A stretch of 64,000 nt of DNA from Piper betle (lineage: Eukaryota > Streptophyta > Magnoliopsida > Piperales > Piperaceae): contig JAURVB010014793.1 in NCBI GenBank assembly GCA_033002965.1, forward strand, positions 1-64,000. The letters are read 5' to 3'. A program made the translations under genes and the position numbers. Shown piece by piece: positions 11,600-23,903 of this stretch. Every line of letters begins with the position of its first letter. The first letter of the stretch is position 1. The notes under the pieces were generated by a model, which saw only the letters and a program-made list of their open reading frames with translations, was not told where the DNA came from and did not search any database.

Positions 11600-14500
11600 A
11601 GCTGATTTACATTTTTTTTCACCCCTTCCCCCCATTTCTCTAATTTTCCAACCCCCCTGTTTATCCCTCCGGTACACCCACCCGCGCCACCGACCTTCCC
11701 CGCCGGTCGCCCCCGCCCCCGCCCTCCCGCAGCCACTGTCCCCCCGGCCCCGGCGTCGCTCGCAACCGCCCCCCCCGGCCCCGCTCGCAACAGCTGCCCC
11801 ACCCACAGCCGCAGCCCCCCACCCCCCGCGTTCCCACCCCCCCTCCCCTCCCCTCCCTCCCCCGCCCTCGCTAGTAGCCGCCTCCCCACCCTTGTGATTC
11901 CCCCTGCCGACGTGGTCCCACCCCCACACCCCGCCCGCAGCTATGGCCCCCTCTGCGTTCCCGACCACCTCTGTGCCCCCCGCTCGTAGCATCCGCCCTA
12001 ACCCGCTCCCTGCAGGTGGCCGGCGGCAGGTCACCGGCGGTGGAAGGGGGGGGATAGGGGGATAGACAGGGGAGGGTAAAATTGTAATAAAAATTTTACT
12101 CGGTCCCCGACTCGAGTAAATATTACGAAATAATTTTTTATAATAAAAATTTAACTCGATCTTGCATGGGATTGAGTCAATATTATGAAATAAATTAAAA
12201 ATAATTTTATATTAATTTGACTCGAGTTAGGATAGAGTCATTTTTTTAACAAAATTATTTTATTTTTTAAAAATTTATTTCGTAATAAAATTTTGACTTG
12301 ATCCCGACCTGAGTTAAGTTTTTATTACGAAATTATTTTATTTTTTAAAAAACTTATTTTATAATATTAACTTCACTCGAGACGAAATCAAGTCAAGTTT
12401 TTTTATGAAATTATTTTATTTTTTCAAATTTATTTTATAATATTAACTTGACTTAAGTCGGGATCGAATTAAATTTTTATTACAAAAATACCATCCCCTG
12501 TTTCTTCCTCCCTCTGTTTCACGGTGTCATCCCACCGCCGGCTAACTCACTGCCGGCCGGCCGCTCGCCAACGCTGTCGCCACTTGGGGGTTGGTGGGCC
12601 GACTGGAAAATGCGTGGCAGTGGCGGGGAGTGGGCGCCCGTGAGCAATCGGAGCTCACTGCGAGTGAGCAGGGGGGGCAAGGCTACGACCCTTGCTGGCG
12701 GACGGTAGCGCTCGGGGGGACGCATCCGTGGCGGACGGTGGCGCTCTGGGGCGGGGGAAGAAGGTGGCGGCCCGGAGGGGTGGGGGGAAGCAATGCGGGG
12801 TTGCCGCCGCGGCTATGGATGGTGGCAGTGGGGGACGGGGGCTATAGGCAGGGCCGTGGGGTCGGGACTAGTGGCCGGGCGGGGCCGATGGCGGGCGAGG
12901 CGTGGCTGGGGCGGCGACGGAAACTGGCGGTAGGGAGGGGGAAGGCAATAAAAAAACATTGTCGGCCGTTGGATTTTGATCCAACGGCCGATTTACAAAT
13001 ACGCTGCCTATGCGCTGCAAAACGTTGCAGCGCATATAGCATATTTGTATATATATATATATATAGTGTATACACAAACAAGCTAATCTTATATAACTAA
13101 TATAGATGACTCATAAATTACTGATCGTGTGATACTTGATATACATTTAGACGTCGACTATGATGGAGAATGATCCAATGGAAACAACAACAGCAACGGA
13201 GGCAACCAAGGTTCTTATTGAATTTTATTATTCGTCTCCATACTACTCCTCGGTGCAGGGCAAAGTTAATGAACTCACAAAACAAGTACGTGACAGATCA
13301 CCATTTGATTCTCTTAGCCGAAGTAGAATTGCAATTATTCTACGAGAGATTATTGCTTACGTACCCACGTTAGATGTATTGAGGAATTGATCAAAATAAT
13401 TGCTGTGAAAACAGAGAGGCAATGTGCCACAAATGTCAGGCGGCGAGGCAAGTTTTGTCACTCAAACCTACATATTGACGAAGCGTTCATTCGTGAACAT
13501 GACAAGGGACTTTGGCTACTACTGGCTGCGACTTGCTATGTACATTGCCCTCTCCATCTTCGTTGGCATCGTCTTTCGTGATGTGGGTACAGACATCCAT
13601 GAAATGCAGGTATTATATTCCGTTCACGCTAGATCTTGATCCATTCCCGTGAAAGTTTATTACAAACACTGCTATATATCTGACTTCAATTGCTTCCTAA
13701 ATGCTTGAAACAGTCAAGGGTCTCATGTTCTCTATTCATTCTTGCCTTCCTCACTTTCATGTCCATTGGTGGATTTCCTTCCTTCGTTGAAGATATGAAG
13801 GTTCGAGTCACAGATTTGAATCACAATATATGGTCTTACAAACAAGTTCGTAACGCTTCCAACAACTCTGATTCAGGTATTTCAAAAGGAGAGGTTGAAT
13901 GGGCACTACGGAGTGACAACATTTGTGATCAGCAACACATTCTCGTCCCTCCCATTCCTCTTCCTGATCGCTCTAACGTCAGGAACCATAGCCTACTACA
14001 TGGCTCACCTCCACCCCGGATTTATCCATTACTTCTATTTCGTTCTGTGTCTGTTTGCTTGCGTTGCAGTAGTAGAAAGTATGATGATGGCCATAGCAAG
14101 CATTGTTCCCAACTTCCTCATGGGTATCGTACTTGGCGCCAGCATGCAGGTAAATTAATTTTACTCAATTCAATCGGACTCAATTCTTTTGTTTTTACAT
14201 TACTAATAAACTTCAATCTTTAAAAAATATATATATGACTCACTAACTGGCTTGCATTTCCATGGAAATCACAGGGCTTTTTTCTGTTGTGCGGATTTTT
14301 TAGGCTTCCAAATGACATCCCAAAACCTGTTTTGAGGTATCCCGTGACTTATATCAGCTTCCTCTATTGGGGAATCCAGGTATGCATATAATTCAGTACT
14401 TCATATAAGGATTATTCTTCTCATATTATAGAAATGATCAAATTGATCTTTTTTCATGCAGGGCCAACTCCAAAATGATCTAAGGGGTTTGTTAATTGGT

Positions 14501-14773
14501 GATAATGCAACACCCGGCTTTCCAAAGGTCACAGGAGAATATGTTTTGCAAAATGTATACCAAATCGATCTGAGCAGATCGAAATGGTTGAACCTGGGCG
14601 TCATCTTTAGCATGGTTATAATCTATCGACTATTGTTCTTCGTAATGATCAAGATCTCTGAGGATGTGACTCCATGGATTAGAGGTTGGCTTGCAAAGAA
14701 CAGGCTGCGCAAGAGCGATGGGGAGAAGTTTTGTTGCCTCCCACAAGGAACGGCGTACTTCCCTTGTCAATAA
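9799..14773 (+). CDS. ABCG half-size transporter (ABCG11/WBC11-like), ten exons
   Basis: Exons 9799-10149, 10278-10567, 11127-11298, 11430-11555, 13151-13285, 13415-13609, 13714-13800, 13877-14149, 14275-14379 and 14462-14773, all GT-AG, give an uninterrupted 681-aa protein. Order is NBD then TMD: Walker [10 protein letters not shown] (residues 76-84), signature ISGGEKRR (182-189), Walker [13 protein letters not shown] (202-213), switch His in AAIHQPSSE, and the ABCG motif NPSDHF. The six-helix membrane part follows, with [38 protein letters not shown] and SIVPNFLMG, closely matching the plant ABCG11 clade. Members dimerise in the plasma membrane and export wax, cutin or suberin lipids; the substrate here is unknown. 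Intron 4 (11556-13150) is enlarged by fold-back element B, yet all splice sites and the frame remain intact, so the gene is probably functional. Confidence 0.95.
11561..13066. mobile_element. Fold-back element B inside ABCG intron 4, (TA)n on both sides
   Basis: Bounded by (TA)n at 11561-11597 and at 13048-13065. Left arm 11640-12060 is C-rich, the core 12080-12500 is AT-rich with repeats of TCGAGTAAA/TTGACTCGA type, and the right arm 12500-12950 is G-rich. Near the right end are two hairpins: GGCCGTTGGAT-TTTG-ATCCAACGGCC (about 12963-12988) and GCGCTGCAAAACGTTGCAGCGC (about 13013-13034). No transposase-like coding sequence is visible, so it would be non-autonomous. It starts 5 bases after the intron donor site. 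Confidence 0.65.
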
Positions 14774-15508
14774 TCACCCCTCCCAGACATTTGGACCGTG
14801 TGTATGGTTAAGGCTCTAATGTAATAGCTTTGCATGTGCACGATTTCAAATTAATTATCGGTTGTAATGAATTTAGTTTGCACTAGTAAGCAAGAAATGC
14901 TCTAAAAGTATATACGCCGTTAATGGAGTCCTTACAACGGCATATATAGCTTAATTACTGTTAAAGTTGTTTAATTAACACCCCTATAAGATTAAGCATG
15001 CAAAGTATTTCATCAATAATAAGTTCCTCGTATGGTGCTGATTGAAAAAGCGAGTCTGTGTTTTATTGATTTTTAGCTTGTTTGAACTCGGCTAGGAAGC
15101 TATGGCTGCAATTTACACCGAAAAAAATTAATTTTTTTCCGCGCCTTAAAAATAGGGTGGAAAAAAGTTTCACTTATCACTACCTTTTTTTCATTATAAC
15201 TATGGGGAAAAAATTTAATATTATCCTTATATTTATAAATAGGCAATATATTAATATTTTGGAGATTTTTTTGTCACCTCACTTTTCTACACAGTTTTAT
15301 AGTATTTTTTAATTTAATTAAACTGTGGAAAAAATTTAAACTTTTAAAATGGGATGGAATAGTCCAGATCATCGACCATTATTGTTTCCTAATCCTAGTT
15401 TAAAAGTAATTTCCTCAATAAATTTTAATTTTGGAAATAGCCTTTTTTTTTGTAAGCTTTCCATATTGAGGCCATAGTAATAATATGCATAATAATTGTC
15501 TCATGCAA
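14774..15508. other. 3' flank of the ABCG gene
   Basis: Contains the ABCG 3' UTR and AT-rich intergenic DNA. No other gene seen. Confidence 0.5.
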
Positions 15509-16362
15509 CTATATATATAGAGAGAAAGGGAAAGACGAAATTCAAAGCTCTTAATTGAGGAGATCATTAAACAACCAAATTTCTGCTATGCGCTGATTGA
15601 AATCCAACGGCTCCCCAATCCTTCTCCTCCCCAGCCCACAGCCCCCTCCCTTTCCCGCCTCTTCCCACCCGCAAGCCCGCCACCGTCGCCCTGCCAGCCG
15701 CCGCGGCCCCGCCCGTGCCGCGCCCGGTTCCCCCCCCAACCGGCCACCTTTGGCCCCTGCCCTATTTCCCCGCGCCCCCGCCCGGCTGCAACCGGGCGTC
15801 TACCCAGCGCGCCCCCCCCCCGACCGCATCACCAGGACCACGCTTCACTCACCCACCCGTTTGGCGGAGCTTCCCCTACCTATTTAACACCCCCCCCTCA
15901 AGTTTCGCCCCCACCACCTCAAGTTTCGCCCCCCTCCAAGCTTCGCCGCCCCCTCGACCGCACCCCCCGCCACTGACCACGCACTTTGCCCCCAGCCCTG
16001 CCCCTAACTAAGCCCCCCCCCCCCCCGGGCCTGCCCGTAGCCGTCCCCCACCGCCCCTGCTAGCAGCTGCGATGGTCCCCCTCCCCGCGATGCTCCCGCT
16101 CACGGCTGCCCACGTCCAGGCCTTCCCTTCGCCCTGCTGGCGTCGCGCATTTCCCAGCAGGCCCACCCAACCTCGAGGTAGCGTTATTGTTGGCCAACAG
16201 GCGACCAAGGGCAAGGTCGCCGGCAGGGGTGGCACACCAAAACAAACAGGGAAGAAACATGGGAGGGTATTTTGGTAATAAAAAATATTGCTCGATCACA
16301 ATTCGAGCCAAATTTTAATTACAAACTAAATTTAAAAAGAAATAAAATAATTTCGTAATAAA

Positions 16363-17409
16363 AACTTGACTCGATCCTTACTCGTGTTAATATTATGAAA
16401 TAAATTTAAAAAATATAAAATAATTTTATAATAAAAACTCGACTCGATCTTGCACGGGACAAAAACAAGTTTTAATTACAAAATAAATTTTGAAAAATAA
16501 AATAATTCCATAATAAAAAACTTGACTCGATCACAATTCAAACCAAATTTTTATTAGAAAATAAATTTAAAAAGAAATAAAATAATTTCGTAATAAAAAC
16601 CTAACTCGGTCCTTACTCGAGTTAATATTATGAAATAAATTTTAAAAAATATAAAATAATTTTGTAATAAAAACTTAACCTGATCTTACACGGGACAGAG
16701 TCAAGTTTTATTTACAAAATAAATTTTAAAAAAATAAAATAATTCCATAATAAAAACTTTACTTGGTTTCGACTCGAATCAAGTTTTTATAACAAAATAA
16801 TTTTTTAAAAAAATATATTTTCGTAATAAAAACTTAACTCGGTTCAACTCGAGTCAATACTATGAAATGAATTTTAAAAAATATAAAATAATTTTGTAAA
16901 ATAAACTTAACTTGATCTTGCAAGGGAGAGAGTCAAGTTTTATTTACAAAATAGATTTTTAAAAAATAAAATAATTTCATAATAAAAAATGTACTCAGTC
17001 TCGACTCGAATCAATTTTTTATAACAAAATAAATTTTAAATATATATATATTTGTAATAAAAACTTAACTCGGTTCAACTCGAGTCAATACTATGAAATA
17101 AATTTAAAAAAATATAAAATAATTTTGTAATAAAAACTTAACTCTATCTTGCGTGAGACAGAGTCAAGTTTTAATTACAAAATAAATTTTAAAAAAATCA
17201 AATAATTCTATAATAAAAACTTGGCTCGGTCTCGACTCGAATCAAGTTTTTATTACAAAATAAATTAATTACAAAATAAATTTTTAAAAAAATGAAATAA
17301 TTTCGTAATTAAAACTTAACTCGGTCTCACTCGAGTCAATACTATGAAATAAATTTAAAAAATATAAAATAATTTTGTAATAGAAACTTGACTCGATCCT
17401 GTGCGGGAC
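16363..17409. repeat. Higher-order repeat of about 233 bp in the core of element C
   Basis: The phrase AACTTAACTCGGT (variants AACTTGACTCGAT, AACCTAACTCGGT) recurs at about 16363, 16598, 16831, 17062 and 17313, that is every 231-251 bases. Each unit holds three subunits of about 75-80 bases, each made of AATAAAATAATTTYGTAATAAAA plus a different CTCGA-bearing stretch. The last unit is cut by the LTR insertion in its CGGGACAGAGTCAAG subunit and resumes at 23328. Confidence 0.8.
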
Positions 17410-20400
17410 TGTAAAACCCACGATTCGAGTCGGGGTTTTATATTCAGAATCGGTTGGTTCGACCGTTATTTTTGAGTCGAGTTAGTTTCAGAACACGTAT
17501 ACTGAAGCGACGCCAGTTGTGTGTATGAGCTATGAGGGTCATGCGTACCCAAGTATATGATGATAACGTCATGAACACAACAGAACAGAATGAGTTATCA
17601 GATATATGTGAGTATGCCAGTCATTTATATTTATATATATATATATATATAGTGGATCGTAGAATTAGTTTTAGGCCGTTTACCGCGTTAGGACGCTTTA
17701 CGGGCAGTTTGGGTGGGTTGTTAGTCATAGAGCATATCATTATAATGTTGTGGTGTTTGTTTGATTTTACAGGAATTTTCCCGATTTTTATGAATTTTTT
17801 TACGATTTAATACGACTTAGTTATTATACTTGACTCGAGCCGGAAACGAGTCAAGTCTTATTTACGAAATTGCCACCCCAGTTATTTCTCCCCTCCCGAC
17901 ATCTTCTTCCCAAAACCCTTGCCCCAACGCTGCCCCCGTGGAGCGTCGTCGCCGCCGCTGTCGACGCCACCCGGTCGCCGATCGAGGCTGCGTAGCCCCG
18001 CCATGGCGTTGCCGTGCTGCCCCAACCAGCCCCGGCCGCTACCGGGACGCCGCGATGCCAGAATCGCCTCACCTAGCGCCGTGGCTACATTTCGGTCGTG
18101 TCGCTGATTCCGTCGCCGCCACGATCAGGTGGTCGTCTCAGCACCATCGACTGCCTAGCGACCTTCTCCGACTGGAGCGGAGGCCATCGCCGCCTAAGCT
18201 GGCCGGATCTAGCTACCCATCGCCGCCGGCCATGTTTTAGCCATTTTCCAGCGAGCCACCGCATTGGCTGACCACGTCAATGTCGTGGATGTGTCGGGCT
18301 CGTCGAGCCGATTCCAATGATACCCAATATGGCCCCCATCCAGTCAGTAGACGCTGTCGGTAATTATCCCCGGAAAACCGTTGGAGACCCTCCGAAAAAC
18401 CATTGAAGCTGCCGAAAAATCGCTAGAACCTGCTGGAAAACCGGATTTGCTAGAATTCGCCGGATCTTCCGAGGAGTTCATCCAGTCTATCCCGATCGAA
18501 TGTCGGACGCCGATGAGAGCCGAATTCGAGCTCCGAGATGCACGACGGAACCCTAGCCGTCGCCGATTGCCGATGACGTGAGGTATAATTGTAAAACCCG
18601 TGACTCGAGTCAGAGTTTTACGGGAGTGAACCAGTCGGTTTAACCGTTGGTTCGAGTCGAGTCAACTTCATGGACCGCGAGCTGAGTTGAGGCCAGCTGT
18701 GAGTTATGAGCGATGAGGGTCATGTATGCTCAAGTGTACGATGATAACGCCTGAAAGATGATGAAAAATGGGTTATCAAGTATATGAAGGTATGCAGTAT
18801 TGATTGTTATTTTTATTTGATCGTAGAATAGTTTTAGGCCGAATAACGCATTAGGACGCGTTGGATTATATTCGGGTGGGTTATTAGTTATAGAGCATGC
18901 CATTTGGATGTTGTTGTGTTTGTTTTATTTTATGGAATTTTTCCATATTTTTCTAGATTTTTTTAGAATTTATTACGAACTAGTTATTATTTTGACTCGA
19001 GTAGGAATCGAGTCAATACTTATTTACGAGTTTGCCATTGAGAATACTTCTTCTTCCTCCCGACACTTACCCTTCCAAACCCTAGCAGCGCCGCCCACGG
19101 TCGTCGCCGCCGCCGCCGCTGCCGACGCCGCACTGCCGCCGATCAACGCCGCCCCGCCCAGCCGTGCAGTCGCCGTGCCGCCACGACCCACCCCGGCCAC
19201 CATCTCGCCGCCACGACGTCGGAATCGCCCCACGAAACCACCTCGGCCGTCGCCACTCCGAGCCGGATTCCGCCGCCGTCCGGGACGCGCCACCGCCGCT
19301 GTGGCCCCGACGACCACCCCCTCGCCGTCGCCGACGTTTCCCCCACCATCCCGACCGCCGTCGAGGCCGGCCGCAGCCCCGATCGGAGCACGCCGCCACC
19401 GCCGCCCATTTTTGACACCGCCGTCGACGGCCATCGCCGCCTCGGCTGCCTTGTTTGACACCACCATCGGACCAAGCTCGTCGAGCTGGTGCCGATAGAC
19501 CCCTTGATTGCCCCGTCCCGAATCGTCGCCGGAAAACCGCCGGAATCCGCCGGAAACCGCCGACACTCGCCGGAAAACAGCCAGAACCGCTGGAAAATTG
19601 GATTCGTGGGAAATTCGCCGGATCACCCGCCGAACGCACCCGGTCCAATCTGATCGGACTTCGGACGCCGCTAGGTGCCGAATTCGAGTTTCGAGCCACG
19701 AAACGGAAACCCTAGCCGTCGCCGATTTTCGACGACGCGAGGTATAATTTATTTTAACTTAATTATTTGAAAGTATTGATTATTAGAATTGCATGCTAGG
19801 ATTGGTGAATTGTGTGTTATAATAATATGTATAAATGTAGATTTGATTAAGGATAAAATATGAAATTTGTTTGATTGAGTGGTGTTAAAAATGGAGACTA
19901 AGAAACTAATTAGGGTAACTAGGTAATGATCATGATCTAATGCAAACTAGCCTAAGTAGACTTGCTAGAATTGATATAGGTTGATGTGTGTTGATTGATG
20001 CGTGATTGTGTTGATTGTGTGTGCATGCTATAGGATGTGTGATTCATCATGCGGGCGTTAGTTTTTAGCTTGATTGTGTAGGTACGGTGTAGGAGCTCGC
20101 CGCCTAAGCGCGTGGACCCGTTTGGAGCTTCTACCAGGTCCGTTTAGTACTCGTTCTCTGTTTTTACGCTACTCCATTGTGTATTTGATTTATCATGTGC
20201 AGGACTAGTTAAGTGGCGTTTTATCGGATCCCACTTAACTCGGGCCATTTAGCCAACAGTTCTTTTTTCGGATTAATAACCCTCGAGGATGAGATCCCTC
20301 GAGTTTGTTTTAGAACTTCAGATCCAGCTCAAGTTGCCTTCGGGCCTATTGTATAAATCTCAACCCAAGCCTATATATATATAGTTTTCGTGTTTTCGGT

Positions 20401-23327
20401 GAGAGATGGAATGAGGGTTACTTGCGGCCACGTCTTCAGATAGGGCGTGTGCCCGGAAGAGCGGGCTCTGGAGCTGGGGAGAACCCACTTCGTTCCCGAA
20501 GGATCCGGACAACTCCACCTTTGAGTTCCTCAAACCCAGAGAAGTGTGGAGGTTTACGGGTACTGTAATGCAGTGCATGTCTAGACTTGTGGTTCAAAGG
20601 GTACTGAAGGCGACTGCCTGAGAGTGCTCGGCCTTTGTGCTCAAGGCCAGGAGTAATATGGAAGGTGCAGAGGGCGGTAAGGAATGAAATTTGATGCGAG
20701 AAGCGATAGAGAAATGGCCAAGGTATGAGAATGAGAAAGATAGGGGGACGCTGTTGACCCGAGGGCGACGGCTCCCGTATGAGCCCTGATGAGAGTTCTT
20801 GAGGAAGTATAAGGTTTTGATTCAACAGGAGAGTTTGCTCTCCTGTGCCAGATTGATATTAGTTATTTTCCGGGCCGGTAACACTCGTTACTGATGGTTT
20901 TTCTATATATATGTAGGTGAGGAATGCGAGCGATGAAAGCTGTCGGGACTGCGGAGGAGCAGCACGGAACCACGCACACATGTACCTGCCGCGTGTAATG
21001 TATAATGATGGTTGTTTAATGCTGTGTGAATGATTATTACAATGTTTTTGTCTTGATGAATTACCGGTTATGAAACGAACGGATAAATGTGAATGAGTAA
21101 GGAGCCTTGGAGTTTAGACTCGGCTCACGTGAAACAAATGAGATAATGATTGAATGTCATGGTAGATTGTTATGTTTTGTTATAGTATTTTCATAAAATA
21201 TTTATATACCTTTGTTGTGGACAGGTTGGCCCTTATTGCACTTTTAGGGGAAACTCTGTCCGTTTTTCTGTAATAGTGTATATTTTCTTTTGGTTTCTTA
21301 TTTATTGTTTTGTTTTGTCTTTGCTCGCACGTCATGTCATTCATGTAGGACTCCGTTAGAACCCAATTGTTCCCATTCATGCATCTCATGTTTGCGTCTC
21401 CATCTTAAAACGCCGAGAGCATATCCTGGACGGCTTAACCGAACCCAGTAGATTAGCGAACGGTTCGGTTGCCGGTGACATTTCTGGGTCGGTTCACGGG
21501 TGAGCCGAAACGGGGTGTTACAATAATTGCCCCTGAATTTATAATTTAAACATGATGATTGTTAGCACAACATGCTAAGGTTGGTTTATTGATGTGATTA
21601 ATGCTTAATTATGGATGAAATGATGAGTTGCATGATGAGATTAAGTGTGAATGAAGAATAAGTGATCTAATGAGGTAGATCGAGTTAGAACATGATAAGT
21701 GACCACGATGTAACTTAGAAAAGCACAATAAAATTTGTATGAATAGGATGAGTTAGAATTACTGTCATATTTATGATTATTTTACTGTTGATGGATGTGG
21801 TTTGATTATGTGAGTGTGTTGATTATATGACGAGTTTGATGCATCATTTAGTTAGTGGGCGTTAGTATTTAGTTTTGATGTGTAGGTACAAAGTAGGAGC
21901 TCGCCGTCTAAGCGCGATGACACGCTTGGAGCTTTTACCAGGTCCGTTTAGGACTCGATTCTGTTTTACGTCTTTCTATTGTATGTTTATCTTATTATTT
22001 GCAGGATGGATTAAGTGGCATTTTATTGGATCCCACTTAACTCGGGTTATCTAGCCGAACAGATTTTCGGATTAATAACCCCTCGAGGATGATTTCGAAA
22101 ACAAGATCCACCACAAGTTGCCTTCGGGCCTATTATATAAATCCCTACCCAGCCCTATATATATATATATATATATATATGTTTTCGCGTTTTTAGTGAG
22201 ACGAGAGATGGAGAAACTGACTACATGTACCATGAGCAGATGTCGTGATAGTCAAAGCGGGCTCTGGATTAGTGCCAGCAGACTGTTCCATTCCCGAGGG
22301 ATCCTGACAACTTCGCGTTTGAGTTCCTCACACCTGGAGAACGTGGAGGTTTACAGGTACTGTTTAGTACAGCACATGTCCCGACTTGTGGTTCAAAGGG
22401 TATTAAAGGCGACTACTTGAGAGTACTCGGCCTTCGTGCTCAAGGCCAGGAGAAATATGGAGGTAAGGAGAGGGCTTAGGATAAAGTTTTACGTGAAGTA
22501 CTGAAAAGAAGTGCCGAGAGCGGCACAGTACCAACAGCAGATCAGTAAGTTCGGGATGCTACCGGGTCTGCAGCCCAGTGGCTCCTCAGTAGTGCCCTTC
22601 AGAGTGTTCACATGGAGTATATGATGTTTTCTTTCATATGAGAGTTTGCTCTCATAGCTAGCTTGTTATAGTTATTTTATTTTCCGGACCAGTAACATTT
22701 GTTACTGACGTGTTTTTATACTATATGTAGGTAATAATCACGAGTTGGAGGAGCCAGCTTGGACAAAGGAGCATTGTTGTCGCTTGCACACATGCCAGTC
22801 AATTGGGTGATTATATTGTATTTATGATGTTATTATATAATGAATGGTGTGATTAAATGTTTGAGAAATGATGATATGACATGATTAAATGTTAAGACAT
22901 GATAGATTGTGAAACATGGATAGAGTGCACAGTGGAAGTGTTGTGGGTTGAGACCCAGTTCTAGAATGAGTTTACAGTATATTAGATTGTGTTAATAAAA
23001 TTGTTGATATATATGCATATATACTTGTATATATTATTTTGACAGGGTGAACCCTAATTGCACTTTTAGGGGAGACTTATGTCCGTTGTATTGTAGAATT
23101 TTTACTAATTTTTATCATAACTGTATTGTTGTATGAATTATCTTGCACATCATCCATGTAGTATCATGTTAGGATTTTGAGCATTTATCCATGCATGACG
23201 AGTCGTATCTTCATTTTAAGACGCCGAGATTAGATCCGCACGAGTTGGGTTCGGGTTAGCCGACCTAATCGGGGTTTGTAACATGCCGGTTCGGTTTACG
23301 AGTGTGGACCAGATTTGGGGTGTTAGA
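17410..23327. mobile_element. Outer solo-LTR-like insertion with 5-bp TSD GGGAC
   Basis: Begins TGTAAAACCCACGATTCGAGTC and ends TTTGGGGTGTTAGA, flanked on both sides by GGGAC (17405-17409 and 23328-23332). Its own length is about 2.98 kb once the inner copy is removed. It has TG start, 5-bp target duplication, a TATATATA stretch near 22158 and no gag/pol, PBS or polypurine tract, so I read it as a solo LTR of a long-LTR (Ty3/gypsy-like) element. The terminal CA is GA here, presumably mutated. Open frames inside are GC-rich low complexity. Confidence 0.75.
18590..21522. mobile_element. Inner solo-LTR-like insertion of the same family, TSD ATAAT
   Basis: Starts TGTAAAACCCGTGACTCGAGTC and ends CGGGGTGTTACA (2,933 bp), flanked by a perfect ATAAT duplication (18585-18589 and 21523-21527). 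It is collinear with the outer copy: GTAGGAGCTCGCCG (about 20090 and 21894), GATCCCACTTAACTCGGG (about 20227 and 22029), GTTGCCTTCGGGCCTATT (about 20333 and 22117) and GAGTTTGCTCTC occur in both in the same order. It inserted at the point where the family sequence reads GAGGTATAATT. No internal coding region, hence solo LTR or a non-autonomous derivative. Confidence 0.8.
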
Positions 23328-23903
23328 GGGACAGAGTCAAGTTTTTATTACAAAATAAATTTATTACAAAATAAATTTTTATTACAAAATAAATTTTTAT
23401 TACAAAATAAATTTTAAAAATAAAATAATTCCGTGATAAATTATTTTAACACGAGTCAAGATTGAGTAAAGTTTTTATTACGAAATTATTTTATATTTTT
23501 TAAATTTATTTCGTAAAATTAACTCGAGTCGGGATCGAGTCAAGTTTTTATTATGAAATTATTTTATATTTTTTAAAATATATTTTATAATATTAACCCG
23601 AGTAAGGACCGAGTCAAGTTTTTATTACGAAATTATTTTATTACTTTTTAAATTTAGTTTGTGGGTGGGGAGTAACGCAGGGGTATTTTTATTGCTGGTC
23701 AGGGAGGTGGGGGATGGCGGCTGTCGGAGGGGCCGGGGGCGAGGCGGCGCCGAGGGGCGGTGTGAACCGCAAGAGAGGGGAAAGGGTAAAAAAAAAAAGA
23801 GTGTAGGCCGTTGGATTTTTATCCAATAACCCACAATCAAATACGCTACTATGCACCGTATTTTCATGCAGAGCATTGTAGAATTCCTATATATATATAC
23901 ACA

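Larger units (their letters stand above)
15509..23903. mobile_element. Fold-back element C, interrupted by nested LTR insertions
   Basis: Same plan as elements A and B. A short TA run at about 15510-15520 is followed by a subterminal ATCCAACGGC motif (about 15601-15612), a C-rich left arm (15610-16230), an AT-rich core with GACTCGA motifs (16270-17409 and 23328-23660), a G-rich right arm (23660-23790), the inverted GCCGTTGGATTTTTATCCAA motif (about 23807-23826) and a TA run at 23889-23900. The middle is displaced by an LTR-type insertion at 17410-23327. Without it the element would be about 2.5 kb. Confidence 0.65.

Noticed and set aside
11421..12034. Long open frames starting in ABCG exon 4
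   Set aside because: They read through the exon 4 donor into element B; the proper exon ends at 11555.
16363..17409. Regular repeats considered as a CRISPR array
   Set aside because: Units are contiguous, AT-rich and diverged, with no unique spacers; plant nuclear context.
17830..19715. Open frames up to 205 aa in both LTR copies
   Set aside because: GC-rich, Arg/Pro/Gly low complexity in all frames, inside LTR sequence, no gag or protease features.
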